Part shown: piece after piece, positions 37,082 to 45,349 of the stretch | Layout: the number at the start of each line of letters is the position of its first letter | Position numbering within the stretch: the stretch's first letter is position 1 | Assembly: GCA_027078365.1 (NCBI GenBank) | Contig: JALWYQ010000010.1 | Location: 62,001 to 126,000 of the forward strand | Direction of reading: 5' to 3' | Length of the DNA stretch: 64,000 nucleotides | Source: Phycisphaerae bacterium | Lineage (GTDB): Bacteria > Planctomycetota > Phycisphaerae > Sedimentisphaerales > Sedimentisphaeraceae | Position numbers and translations under genes: made by a program | The notes under the pieces: generated by a model | Databases searched by the model: none | What the model was told of the DNA's origin: nothing | What the model saw: the letters and a program-made list of their open reading frames with translations, nothing else

Positions 37082-38125
37082 TCATTTAGCCCTTTTTGTG
37101 GACCTGCGCTTTATACGCACCTTACTGGCGAGTTCTATACAATACGCTCTATACTGAGCCTGTAGTTTGCTACTATCGCCAAGGTATTTTTGAAATATGT
37201 ATTCAGAGAGCTGCGCATTCCAACGCAGAGTTTGAGGGATGTTTCTATCAGAAACGATTCTTGCAGATTCTTTACTTAGTGGCCAGTCGCCATTTATAGC
37301 ATCGCTTAGAAGCTTTTCAAAACTTGCTCGATAGATGCCGTAATTGTATTCACGAAAAAAACGCACCAATGCAAACACTTGAGAATAGTAGGCACTAACA
37401 ACTCCACTGCCACCACCAACAACATGGCCAGGATTCATATCTATAAGCTGCGACATCGAAAAGAATTGCCCCTTCTCGAGTGCAATCTTTAAACCACCGA
37501 TTCGACTGAGATTCTCGCGTGCATCAAACTTAAACCAACCATGCTCTTTGTGGTATGCCTCAAAATGCATTGCAAGCCCTTCGTCAATCCAGCTTGGAAG
37601 TCGATAAGCAAAATGCCTGCTAGCGTATTGGTGCCAACCTTCATGACCAAGAACACTAAAAGTGCTACGCCGACCTATGTTGTACGCAACGCAGCTTCCA
37701 TTTAGGTAATATGCACCACGTTGAATTTTTTTGTACGTTGGCCAATTCACACCTGTAAACTTCTCGCTAAACTTCTCCCACTGCTCGCGTGTGGCAAATA
37801 GATAAACTCTAAGCGGCAAACTCGTATCTACTTTGCTAGGCATTATATCTTGATACGCTCTGTGCGCAGACTCAAGAAAACCTGGAACTTTTCGAAGCAT
37901 CAACGGATCTAACAGAGTCGTGTATATTTCATAATGCTGTGTATTTATGAGAAGGCCTTCCCCATACTCACTCTTCCAGAGGGACACTTTTTTGACCGCT
38001 GGTTCGGCTTTGAGAATCTTTATCAGATTCGTATTATTGTCCGCATATAGAGCCGTGCAGAGAACAAGAAATACAAATATAATTGCCCCAAGCTTCTTTG
38101 TTGGCTTATCAAAAATATCACGCAT
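37082..38125 (-). CDS. Secreted HExxH peptidase-like protein
   Basis: 347 residues; an N-terminal hydrophobic segment (about 12-27) followed by ALYA suggests a signal peptide. The zinc-metallopeptidase motif is H161-E-x-x-H165 in LGHEGWHQY, with a likely third ligand E182 in WIDEGLAMHF, as in gluzincins; it resembles the MA-like/DUF1570 proteins common in planctomycetes. The C-terminus is strongly basic. The ATG overlaps the AMMECR1 stop by 1 nt (TAATG). Substrate unknown. Confidence 0.8.
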   Translation of the reverse strand: MRDIFDKPTKKLGAIIFVFLVLCTALYADNNTNLIKILKAEPAVKKVSLWKSEYGEGLLINTQHYEIYTTLLDPLMLRKVPGFLESAHRAYQDIMPSKVDTSLPLRVYLFATREQWEKFSEKFTGVNWPTYKKIQRGAYYLNGSCVAYNIGRRSTFSVLGHEGWHQYASRHFAYRLPSWIDEGLAMHFEAYHKEHGWFKFDARENLSRIGGLKIALEKGQFFSMSQLIDMNPGHVVGGGSGVVSAYYSQVFALVRFFREYNYGIYRASFEKLLSDAINGDWPLSKESARIVSDRNIPQTLRWNAQLSEYIFQKYLGDSSKLQAQYRAYCIELASKVRIKRRSTKRAK

Positions 38126-38679
38126 TAGGCAAAATCTTTCTCGCTAAAAACATCGGCAGTAAACAAGAACACTTCAACCGATGGATCTTTCCATGCATCC
38201 GGCGCAAGATTAGCTTTGTGACTACAACAATAAGATAGAAACTCTTGGGCATTCCAATTTGCCTCAGTTGCAACCTGCGGCAAGAAGCAGCCACTTTGAA
38301 AACCGCTTTTTATATAAATTCCATCTACTCCCAAACGCAGTGATAAAGGATCGTCTGTTTTAACTAATTCAGACAATACAGATATCTCTATCTCAAGGGC
38401 ATCTAGCTCATCTTCGCGTAGTCTATTGTCATGGAAACGAGGATCGGCAGTTGCCGCATCGGCTGCTAACCTTATAACTGTTTTGTAGAGTGGCTCATCA
38501 GAAACAAAAAAACCTAAACAACCTCGAAGCTTAGAATTTGTTTTTAATGTTACAAAACAACCCCTCTTTTCTTGGGGCAGTCCCTCAGGCGAATCAACAA
38601 CAAACTCTCTACCACTAATCGCAGCAGAGACACTCTCTCTTGCAAGCGTGAGTAAAAGTTTTTTATCTTTACTATCCAA
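38125..38679 (-). CDS. AMMECR1-domain protein
   Basis: 184-residue AMMECR1 protein (component A of the AmmeMemoRadiSam group). The family hallmark LRGCLGF is present near residue 52, with the AATADPRF and VGVDGIYI-type stretches (here LGVDGIYI) and WNAQEFL. Biochemical role of the family is unsettled. The usual partners (Memo-like and radical SAM proteins) are not adjacent. Start: TTG 38679, 1 nt after the upstream stop and 5 nt behind GGAGG, is preferred over a GTG at 38700. Confidence 0.82.
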   Translation of the reverse strand: MDSKDKKLLLTLARESVSAAISGREFVVDSPEGLPQEKRGCFVTLKTNSKLRGCLGFFVSDEPLYKTVIRLAADAATADPRFHDNRLREDELDALEIEISVLSELVKTDDPLSLRLGVDGIYIKSGFQSGCFLPQVATEANWNAQEFLSYCCSHKANLAPDAWKDPSVEVFLFTADVFSEKDFA

Positions 38680-38680
38680 A

Positions 38681-39355
38681 TCAACCTCCCAAAAGAGCAC
38701 CGATTTTTTTTAATACAACTACAAGCACAATTAAAATTACCATTGCAATAACAGTAGCCCTATTAAAGTGTTTTTCTATGTAATGCTTGGCATCTTCACC
38801 AATGTAATAAAACAACAATCCTTCGCTACCGAAACGCAGAGTTCTAAAAACCAAACTAACCCCTACAAACTTCCAAATACTAACGCCTGCCATTCCCCCA
38901 AGCCAGCTAAATAGCATGTATGGAACTGGTGTCAAAGCCGATATCGCAATAGCCCAGAAATCATAATTCTCGTAAAGCGACAGCGCCCTCTCAACTTTTG
39001 GGCCAAGGTGAATAGGTCCAAAGGATATACTCTCAAAAAAGTTAGCTACATTCTCGCCGCCAATAGCCATACCAAGCAACAGTGCAATTGTACCGCCAAG
39101 AACCGAAAATAGCGAACATACGACACCGTATTTAATTCCTTTTTTAGGATTTCCTAAACTAAGCCCGACAACCATCAAATCAGCAGGGATTGGCACGCAG
39201 ATTGGCTCAAGAACAGCAAGGACTATTAGAGCGAGAAAACCGTATTTGGTGCTAGCCCAATGCAAAACCCAATTGTAGAGCCTCTTGTGCAGTTGCCAAG
39301 GCCTGACATTTTCGATATAACCATTTTCTAACTTGCTACTTTGTGGTTCATCCAC
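38681..39355 (-). CDS. VTT/DedA-type (YqaA-like) membrane protein
   Basis: 224 residues with about five hydrophobic helices. The pattern EPICVPIPADLMVVG, the re-entrant GGTIALLLGMAIGG and SALTPVPYMLFSWLGGMAG with its Pro-rich turn fit the VTT domain of DedA/YqaA-type proteins, some of which are lipid flippases or transporters. Start GTG 39355 has GAGGAG 7 nt upstream; a longer frame to 39394 has no such site. First gene of a three-gene overlapping unit. Divergent from ispE. Confidence 0.82.
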   Translation of the reverse strand: MDEPQSSKLENGYIENVRPWQLHKRLYNWVLHWASTKYGFLALIVLAVLEPICVPIPADLMVVGLSLGNPKKGIKYGVVCSLFSVLGGTIALLLGMAIGGENVANFFESISFGPIHLGPKVERALSLYENYDFWAIAISALTPVPYMLFSWLGGMAGVSIWKFVGVSLVFRTLRFGSEGLLFYYIGEDAKHYIEKHFNRATVIAMVILIVLVVVLKKIGALLGG

Positions 39356-39447
39356 AATATTCTCCTCGACATAGAGTAGTAATGTATATAGCATACAGGT
39401 TATATAGATTAACCTGCATTAGTCAATTAAATTTAAAAGACGCGCAT

Positions 39448-40365
39448 ATGGACATGACAACCGACAGAAACCCTAGCCAATATGAAAAAAAAGAAAATGG
39501 CTTAATTGTAAATGCCCCTGCCAAGATTAATCTGTCTCTACTAATATCTGGCAAACGAGACGATGGCTTTCACGGCATTGAGACTGTTATGGCAAAAATC
39601 GCTTGGTATGATCAAATAATCATAGACCACAGCGACAAATCTGGTGTTGAACTTATCTGTAAAGGAGCTCACTGGGCACCTCAGGACGATTCAAATCTCG
39701 TAATAAGAGCTGCTAGAGCAATAGAAGATTTTTGCAACATCAAACTAGCTCTTAAGATTACTCTAGTAAAAAATATTCCAGCTGGAACTGGCCTTGGCAG
39801 TGCTAGTTCTGATTGCGCAGCGACACTTCTAGGGATTAACAAACTCTGCAAACTAGACATTTCAAAGAGCGATATTATGGATATTGCATCTACATTGGGA
39901 AGTGATATTCCCTTCTTTATTGGCTCCAATCTAGCCTATTGCGCCGGAAGAGGTGAAATAATCACTGAAATAGATGTTAAATTCCCATTTGTATGTTTGC
40001 TGATATTGCCAGACGTAAGTATTTCAACAGCAATGGTTTACAAAAATTACAGACACGATGAGAGTCAATATTCTAAGCTATCTAAGATTATTCATCCAAT
40101 TATTGAAAAAAAGAATGTTGATTTGGTGGCCAAAATGTGCACAAATATGCTTACTGAAAGTTGTTGTCAGCTAAGCGATGAGATGGCACAACTTTATAGT
40201 AGTATCAAAAAGCTTGGGATGAATAGGCTCTGCCTCAGCGGCAGTGGCTCTGCTCTATATATGTTATTTGATAATTCAGAAAAAGAATTAGCTAGACAAT
40301 GTCAGAAAATATTGAGTGACCATACTGGATGCAAAAGCATCTTGGTAAACAACAGTCTATGGTGA
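39448..40365 (+). CDS. ispE: 4-diphosphocytidyl-2-C-methyl-D-erythritol kinase
   Basis: GHMP kinase of the MEP pathway. 306 residues: APAKINLSLLISGKRDDGFH near the start, the ATP loop PAGTGLGSASSDCAA (about 113-127), GSDIPFF, and a late LSGSGSALY. ATG 39448 gives a normal length; the open frame extends about 35 codons further without ribosome-binding site. spoVG follows 21 bp later, the same neighbour order as in Bacillus apart from missing purR/yabJ. Confidence 0.94.
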   Translation: MDMTTDRNPSQYEKKENGLIVNAPAKINLSLLISGKRDDGFHGIETVMAKIAWYDQIIIDHSDKSGVELICKGAHWAPQDDSNLVIRAARAIEDFCNIKLALKITLVKNIPAGTGLGSASSDCAATLLGINKLCKLDISKSDIMDIASTLGSDIPFFIGSNLAYCAGRGEIITEIDVKFPFVCLLILPDVSISTAMVYKNYRHDESQYSKLSKIIHPIIEKKNVDLVAKMCTNMLTESCCQLSDEMAQLYSSIKKLGMNRLCLSGSGSALYMLFDNSEKELARQCQKILSDHTGCKSILVNNSLW

Positions 40366-40386
40366 TTATTTTATGAGGCATATGAT

Positions 40387-40806
40387 ATGGAGATAAGTGA
40401 AGTCAGAGTCAAATTGGTAAACAACAAAGATGATAGGTTAAAAGCTTTTTGCTCAATCACATTCGATAATGAGTTTGTCGTTCGAGACATCAAGATTATC
40501 GAAGGTAATGAGAGGTTATTTGTCGCGATGCCATCGCGCAAAATGAGCGACCATTGCCAGGAATGTGGAGCCAAAAACCACTTAAAGGCTAATTACTGCT
40601 CCTATTGTGGTGTAAAACTCTCTCAAGACAGAGTCAAACAAGACTCTCAAGGTCGCGTCAAATTGCATGCCGATATCGCGCATCCAATTAACTCTACCTG
40701 CCGTGAGAAGATTCAAAAGGCTGTAGTAGCAGCGTACGAAGAGGAAGTAAAGAGATCGCAAGAGCCTGATTACACACCTACTGAGCTCGATGAGCCGCTA
40801 GATTAA
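40387..40806 (+). CDS. spoVG: SpoVG-family protein with inserted zinc ribbon
   Basis: RNA/DNA-binding SpoVG fold, 139 residues against about 97 in Bacillus. The family core is intact before and after an insert: FVVRDIKIIEGN..LFVAMPSRK (31-52) and DIAHPINSTCREKIQ (96-110). Between them, about 40 residues carry a four-cysteine zinc ribbon, C57-x2-C60 and C71-x2-C74 (CQEC ... CSYC), where Bacillus has a short loop. The ribbon probably adds nucleic-acid or protein contact. The partner gene ispE directly upstream supports the assignment. Confidence 0.9.
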   Translation: MEISEVRVKLVNNKDDRLKAFCSITFDNEFVVRDIKIIEGNERLFVAMPSRKMSDHCQECGAKNHLKANYCSYCGVKLSQDRVKQDSQGRVKLHADIAHPINSTCREKIQKAVVAAYEEEVKRSQEPDYTPTELDEPLD

Positions 40807-40829
40807 TTTGGGCGATAGCTAGAAAAATA

Positions 40830-40855
40830 AAGGGCTCTACTTGAGAGCCCTTTTT
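40830..40855 (+). terminator. Terminator of ispE-spoVG
   Basis: Perfect stem AAGGGCTCT / AGAGCCCTT with a 5-nt loop and a T5 tract, 23 bp after spoVG. Confidence 0.88.
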
Positions 40856-40890
40856 AAACACACTTCCTTGAGCACTTCAACGGGCGTAGG

Positions 40891-41172
40891 CTAGAGTATC
40901 ATCTCCTCGATTACTTTATCTACAGCCTCATCGAGATGTGCGTCAAAATTATAGCTTCCATCTTTGATGCTTGCACGAAGTTGTGCCACCTTCTCTTCCC
41001 TGATTGCTGGAATAGTAGCAATACGCTCTAGAAGTTTGCCGAGTGGAGAATTTTTTGCATTCTCTACTGTTTTTTCAGAATGATTCACCTTTTGGCGTTT
41101 AGAAGAAACCCTCAAGGCCTCAATCTGATACCTTTCTAGTTTGTTACCAGCAACGTTTTGATTAATACGCAT
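40891..41172 (-). CDS. flgM: FlgM-like anti-sigma-28 factor
   Basis: 93 residues. The C-terminal half, REEKVAQLRASIKDGSYNF followed by DEAVDKVIEEM, matches the sigma-28-binding part of FlgM; the N-terminal half is polar and probably unfolded, as in FlgM. GAGGTG lies 8 nt before the ATG. No flagellar genes are adjacent, so the symbol rests on the motif alone. A perfect sigma-28 -35 word (TAAAGTTT, minus strand 41340-41347) with a -10-like GACGATAT at 41319-41326 lies upstream, but 2 nt too far apart. Confidence 0.75.
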   Translation of the reverse strand: MRINQNVAGNKLERYQIEALRVSSKRQKVNHSEKTVENAKNSPLGKLLERIATIPAIREEKVAQLRASIKDGSYNFDAHLDEAVDKVIEEMIL

Positions 41173-41712
41173 AATATTTCACCTCTGTTACTAGATAGCC
41201 GCCCAAGAGAATCCTTCCCTCGAATCACCTATCCGTGCGACCTTCAATCGACGAAGACCACAACATGTTGTATATCCCTGCATCCATTTTCAGGGGTTAC
41301 ACTCAACTAACAGCATAGATATCGTCCCAGCTGTTTCGAAAACTTTAAAATTACTTCAATCTTTTTTAAAACAATTTTTGCAGTCGAAAAGCTTATCTAC
41401 GCTATATTAGCCTTGTTTAGCTATTAATTATAAGAAGCTCATCCTGCTTTGAGTAATAATACTTAAAACAAAATAACACCTAAAATAACCCACTATATCT
41501 TGTGGCAGTATAGGCAAAATAGCTAAAAAGAGCCGATTTTGCCGATAATCTCAAATGTTATCACGCTAAAAACACTGCACAAAACTCCAGCATCCAAAAT
41601 CCTAGTCATTAATCATGCCATGCGCAACAAAATTCGAGCTGATTAATACTGGCTTTGAAAGAGTTAAATCACTTAAGAACCGTTGTATATACGAAAAAAA
41701 AGAAGAAAAGTC
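41173..41712. other. Long non-coding region upstream of flgM-like and rpmA
   Basis: About 540 bp with no reading frame of note and no rplU. It holds a perfect palindrome ACAACATGTTGT (41260-41271), a CCCTG/CAGGG hairpin (41276-41295), an 8-bp inverted repeat GGCAAAAT/ATTTTGCC (41513-41543) and the sigma-28-type word GCCGATAA (41541-41548, plus). A small RNA or a long flgM leader is possible, not shown. Confidence 0.4.
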
Positions 41713-41740
41713 TGGACATTTTTAAGTAAAAGGGTAAAAT
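41713..41740 (+). promoter_or_regulatory. Promoter of rpmA
   Basis: TGGACA (41713-41718), 16-nt spacer, TAAAAT (41735-41740). The ~65-nt leader contains an ACGCG/CGCGT mini-hairpin. Confidence 0.6.
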
Positions 41741-41810
41741 TCCAATCCTTAACGCGTTCGTTTGCGCGTAGGAATACGAAACTAACAAGTGATTAAGAGG
41801 TAAATTAGTC

Positions 41811-42053
41811 ATGGCACATAAAAAAGGACAGGGTTCTTCAAGAAACGGTAGAGATTCAAATCCGCAGCATCGTGGTGTTAAAATTTACGGTGGTCAACGA
41901 GCTAAAGCTGGCGCTATCATCGTGAGACAATGCGGCACAAAATTCCACCCTGGTTTCAATGTGGGAATGGGTAAAGATTACACAATATACGCATTGATTG
42001 ATGGAATAGTAAAGTTCCAAGGCAAAAAGATACACGTCGAAGCTCAGGCTTAA
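41811..42053 (+). CDS. rpmA: 50S ribosomal protein L27
   Basis: 80-residue L27 with the conserved start [37 protein letters not shown] and GKDYTIYAL. There is no N-terminal extension of the cleaved Firmicutes type. AGAGG precedes the ATG. The usual upstream partner rplU is absent here. Confidence 0.97.
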   Translation: MAHKKGQGSSRNGRDSNPQHRGVKIYGGQRAKAGAIIVRQCGTKFHPGFNVGMGKDYTIYALIDGIVKFQGKKIHVEAQA

Positions 42054-42074
42054 TTACTGCTAGCACGAAACTTC

Positions 42075-42107
42075 AAGGATGGCCTTTAAGAAATGCCATC
42101 CTTTTTT
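42075..42107 (+). terminator. Terminator of rpmA
   Basis: 9-bp perfect stem AAGGATGGC/GCCATCCTT with T6. It separates rpmA from obgE, at least partly. Confidence 0.85.
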
Positions 42108-42241
42108 ATTAGCTATGTGTAATTAACTTCTACGAATCGCAACTATCTGTTAAAAGACCGCATAATTCTGAGCTTTTAACGGTAAGCTTGTCTGCCAAAC
42201 GTTTTTTAGATGTTTCCATAATCTTAAATTTAGAAATTACT

Positions 42242-43252
42242 ATGTTTATCGATGAAGTAAAAATATGGGTTAAAGCTGGCAATGGCGGGCACGGGTGCGT
42301 GAGTTTCCGAAGGGAAAAATTCCTAGCTAAAGGCGGACCAGACGGAGGTAACGGCGGGCGAGGCGGCGATATCATCTTTGAATCGTGCACCGATGTAGAC
42401 ACCCTCCTAGATTTCTCAGGAAATCAACATTGGAAGGCCCAAAATGGCATGCCAGGTGAAGGTTCCAACAAATACGGGGCCGATGGGGACGATTTGGTAC
42501 TAAGAGTACCAGTTGGAACCTTAATATTCGACACTGATATAAACATGCAAATCAAGGACCTCGACAAACCAGGCATGCGCGTAGTGGTATGCAAGGGTGG
42601 AAGAGGTGGAAAAGGCAATAGAGAATTTGTAAGTTCCACAAATCAGGTTCCACGTATCGCTCAAGATGGTGCGCTCGGGCAAGAACGCAATCTTCGACTC
42701 GAACTCAAACTCATAGCCGACGTTGGTATGGTTGGTCTTCCAAATGCTGGAAAGAGTACTCTAGTTTCTATGTGCACTAAAGCGAGGCCAAAGATTGCCA
42801 ATTACCCATTTACCACACTTAGCCCAGTTCTTGGAATTGTCGAGCTTAGCGGATACAGGCGATTTTTGATTGCCGATATCCCTGGACTAATCGAAGGGGC
42901 AAGTCAGGGAGCAGGACTAGGACACGATTTCCTAAAACATATTGAACGTACAGGAGTTATTCTACACATCCTAGACATTTTACCACTAGATGGCTCCGAT
43001 CCGGCACAGAATTATCGAAATATTAGAAAAGAACTCGAGTCTTACAGCCCAGAGCTTGCGAAGAAGAGAGAAGTGATTGTTGCAAATAAAATCGATTTAA
43101 GCGAAGATGGTAGCGAAATAGAAAAGCTTAAGAAAGATTTGGGAAGAGATGATATTTTCTCAATATCTGCAGCAACTGGAGAAGGAATTACTCAGCTTAG
43201 CGAAGAACTCTGGAAGATTGTAAAGGCGGATAAGTCAGAAGAGGATTTCTAA
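42242..43252 (+). CDS. obgE: GTPase Obg (CgtA)
   Basis: Ribosome-assembly GTPase, 336 residues. The glycine-rich Obg domain (1-158) shows GNGGHGCVSFRREKF and GGPDGGNGGRGGDI; the G domain has G1 GLPNAGKST (about 167-175), G3 DIPGLIEGA and G4 NKID. No long C-terminal OCT domain. ATG 42242 fits the universal MFIDEVKI start; the longer frame is not supported. rpmA-obgE order is conserved in bacteria. Confidence 0.95.
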   Translation: MFIDEVKIWVKAGNGGHGCVSFRREKFLAKGGPDGGNGGRGGDIIFESCTDVDTLLDFSGNQHWKAQNGMPGEGSNKYGADGDDLVLRVPVGTLIFDTDINMQIKDLDKPGMRVVVCKGGRGGKGNREFVSSTNQVPRIAQDGALGQERNLRLELKLIADVGMVGLPNAGKSTLVSMCTKARPKIANYPFTTLSPVLGIVELSGYRRFLIADIPGLIEGASQGAGLGHDFLKHIERTGVILHILDILPLDGSDPAQNYRNIRKELESYSPELAKKREVIVANKIDLSEDGSEIEKLKKDLGRDDIFSISAATGEGITQLSEELWKIVKADKSEEDF

Positions 43253-43291
43253 GTTAAAACTCTGCTAAAGACTGTTTGATTAGGAAATACC

Positions 43292-44095
43292 ATGAATATA
43301 ATTGCAGTAGATGTAGGAAATACAAACACCAAGGTTGCCTTGTTCTTGGATTCACAGGAACAACCCATCAAAATTATAAAGAATACAAACCGCAAAGAAC
43401 TCGCAGAGACTATTGCCAATTATTGGGATCAGATACCTGTATCTAAACGCTCAACCGAAGGCAAGCGAGACGGAGTTATCGTGATGTGTAGCTCAAATCC
43501 CGTTGGAAGTAGGCTCGTAAAAGATATTGCAAGTGAAGAGCTAGGCGAGAAGGTTCTTGAGATTGGCTTTGACAAAGATATCCCTATCCCTATCAAGCTA
43601 GGAGTTCCGTATCCCGCCAACGTTGGAGTAGATAGAGCAGTTGCTGCTGCTGCCGCCTATTTTGTTGTTGGCGATTCTGTAGTTGTCGCCGACTTTGGTA
43701 CAGCAATAACGATTGACCTTGTCGATGAAGAGGGAGTATTCCGTGGAGGCTTAATATCTCCTGGTCTTGAAGTTATGGCAAAATCTCTAAATGACAACAC
43801 AACAACCTTGCCAAATGTTGAGCTCAAAAAGCCACTACTCGCATTTGGCCAAGACACGGAAGAAGCTATCAATTGCGGTATTTTATACGCCAGTGCAGGA
43901 TTACTTGAACACGCAACAAGAAGGTACGCTGAAGATCTTGGAAAATGGCCCCAAACAATAGTAACTGGTCAAATGGCTCCATACATAAAGGACGATTGTG
44001 ACTTTGTAGATAATTGGGTTCCATCATTGGTAATAAAAGGTATTGTCTTATCGTATAAAAAGTATATCGAGGATAAGCTTGGAGATGATTCCTAG
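43292..44095 (+). CDS. coaX: Type III pantothenate kinase
   Basis: First step of coenzyme A synthesis, CoaX type. 267 residues in the ASKHA fold: DVGNTNTKVALF (phosphate 1), NVGVDRAVAAAAAY, VADFGTAITIDL (phosphate 2) and GGLISPGLEVMAKSL. AGGAAA precedes the ATG. Lies 39 bp after obgE. Confidence 0.93.
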   Translation: MNIIAVDVGNTNTKVALFLDSQEQPIKIIKNTNRKELAETIANYWDQIPVSKRSTEGKRDGVIVMCSSNPVGSRLVKDIASEELGEKVLEIGFDKDIPIPIKLGVPYPANVGVDRAVAAAAAYFVVGDSVVVADFGTAITIDLVDEEGVFRGGLISPGLEVMAKSLNDNTTTLPNVELKKPLLAFGQDTEEAINCGILYASAGLLEHATRRYAEDLGKWPQTIVTGQMAPYIKDDCDFVDNWVPSLVIKGIVLSYKKYIEDKLGDDS

Positions 44096-44170
44096 CACAG
44101 GTTTTATCGATTCAATCTCCTCTAGCAAATAACGCTACAAAGACGCTAATCTACGAGAGCTAAGTAAGAG

Positions 44171-45337
44171 ATGCAAACTAACGCTGCATTAATGACAGGT
44201 AAAGGCGCAGCTGCAATTAGCTGTATAACCATAGAAGGCCCAGAGGCTAGAGAGATAATCTCTAAGATAACAAAGCCCTCTAGCAATGTATCGCAGAGAC
44301 TCCAAGAAGAATCACTCATACTAACTGAGATAGTAGATTCTCAAGGGATAATAGACCAAGTTCTCATCGCCCGTGAGGGAGATGAAAAGTTCACAATCAA
44401 CACCCATGGAAACCCAATCGTGGTTGAATCTATAATGGGCCTGTTAAGAAGAAATGGCGTATCGCTAATCTCTGGCAAAGAAATGCTCATGACTGAAGCA
44501 TTGCAGGAAAATCAGGGAAATCTCCTTGCGGCTGAGGCGTCCGTTGAGCACATATACTCAAAAACTATCAACGGCTCGAAGTTAATATTCAACCAAAAGA
44601 ACCATGGATTATCTAAGCTCGCCAATCTTTGGCTAAAAGAGACATCGGCGGTCAAAATACAAACCAGCTGCGCAGAAGTTTTAGAGAAGACTAAGATTGC
44701 CAAACTAATTATATCTGGCGCAAAAGTTATGATAGCTGGAGCTCCAAACAGTGGCAAAAGTACCCTCTTAAATCAAATCTGTGGCAAACAAAAGGCAATC
44801 GTTGCAGACATAGCAGGAACGACCAGAGATTGGATAAGCGCAACTACAATAGCAGACTCACTTGAAATGGAATTCTTTGACACTGCCGGTTTAGACGAAG
44901 AGTTAGCCGCAAAAACCGCACTAGACAAGATCTCTCAAGAGGCGACTCTAGATTTATTCAAACAGGCAAACCTACTGCTCTATCTTATTGATGCTCAAAA
45001 TCCAGAAAAGATAAACCTTGAGCTTCTTCATAAATACATACCTAAGGAGACTCCAGTAATTTCTGTCTTAAACAAGATAGACAAATGCGCAGCTGCCCCA
45101 GAAACACTCAAAGAACTGAATGTAGATATCTCTATAAGCGCAGAAAGTGGCGAAAACGTTAACGAATTAATCTCGTTGATAGAAGAACGATTGGCGGTTG
45201 CAGATTTCAAGTTGACCGAAGCGATCTTCTTTACACAAAGACAAGAAAAAATCGCCAGAGAAATACTGGATTGTGAGAAAGATATTGATAAAATCAAATC
45301 TCTCGTAAAAAAACTAATTAATCATAAAAGTAATTAG
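44171..45337 (+). CDS. MnmE-like GTPase lacking the C-terminal CIGK motif
   Basis: 388 residues, shorter than MnmE (about 450). The N-terminal part has a weak TrmE fold signature (KGAAAISCITIEGPEA) and the G domain, inserted in a helical domain, has G1 GAPNSGKST (190-198), AGTTRD, DTAGLDEE and NKIDK as in MnmE. The C-terminus stops after FFTQRQEKIAREILDCEKDID plus about 17 residues, so the last helices and the conserved CIGK, with the cysteine needed by MnmE, are missing. It may have lost tRNA-modifying activity or be a specialised paralogue. No mnmG is adjacent. Sits 12 nt before mutS. Confidence 0.8.
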   Translation: MQTNAALMTGKGAAAISCITIEGPEAREIISKITKPSSNVSQRLQEESLILTEIVDSQGIIDQVLIAREGDEKFTINTHGNPIVVESIMGLLRRNGVSLISGKEMLMTEALQENQGNLLAAEASVEHIYSKTINGSKLIFNQKNHGLSKLANLWLKETSAVKIQTSCAEVLEKTKIAKLIISGAKVMIAGAPNSGKSTLLNQICGKQKAIVADIAGTTRDWISATTIADSLEMEFFDTAGLDEELAAKTALDKISQEATLDLFKQANLLLYLIDAQNPEKINLELLHKYIPKETPVISVLNKIDKCAAAPETLKELNVDISISAESGENVNELISLIEERLAVADFKLTEAIFFTQRQEKIAREILDCEKDIDKIKSLVKKLINHKSN

Positions 45338-45349
45338 AAGCTCTCTACA

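Noticed and set aside
42130-42402. Minus-strand reading frame of 90 codons over the obgE start
   Set aside because: Proline-rich mirror of the glycine-rich Obg domain; not a gene.
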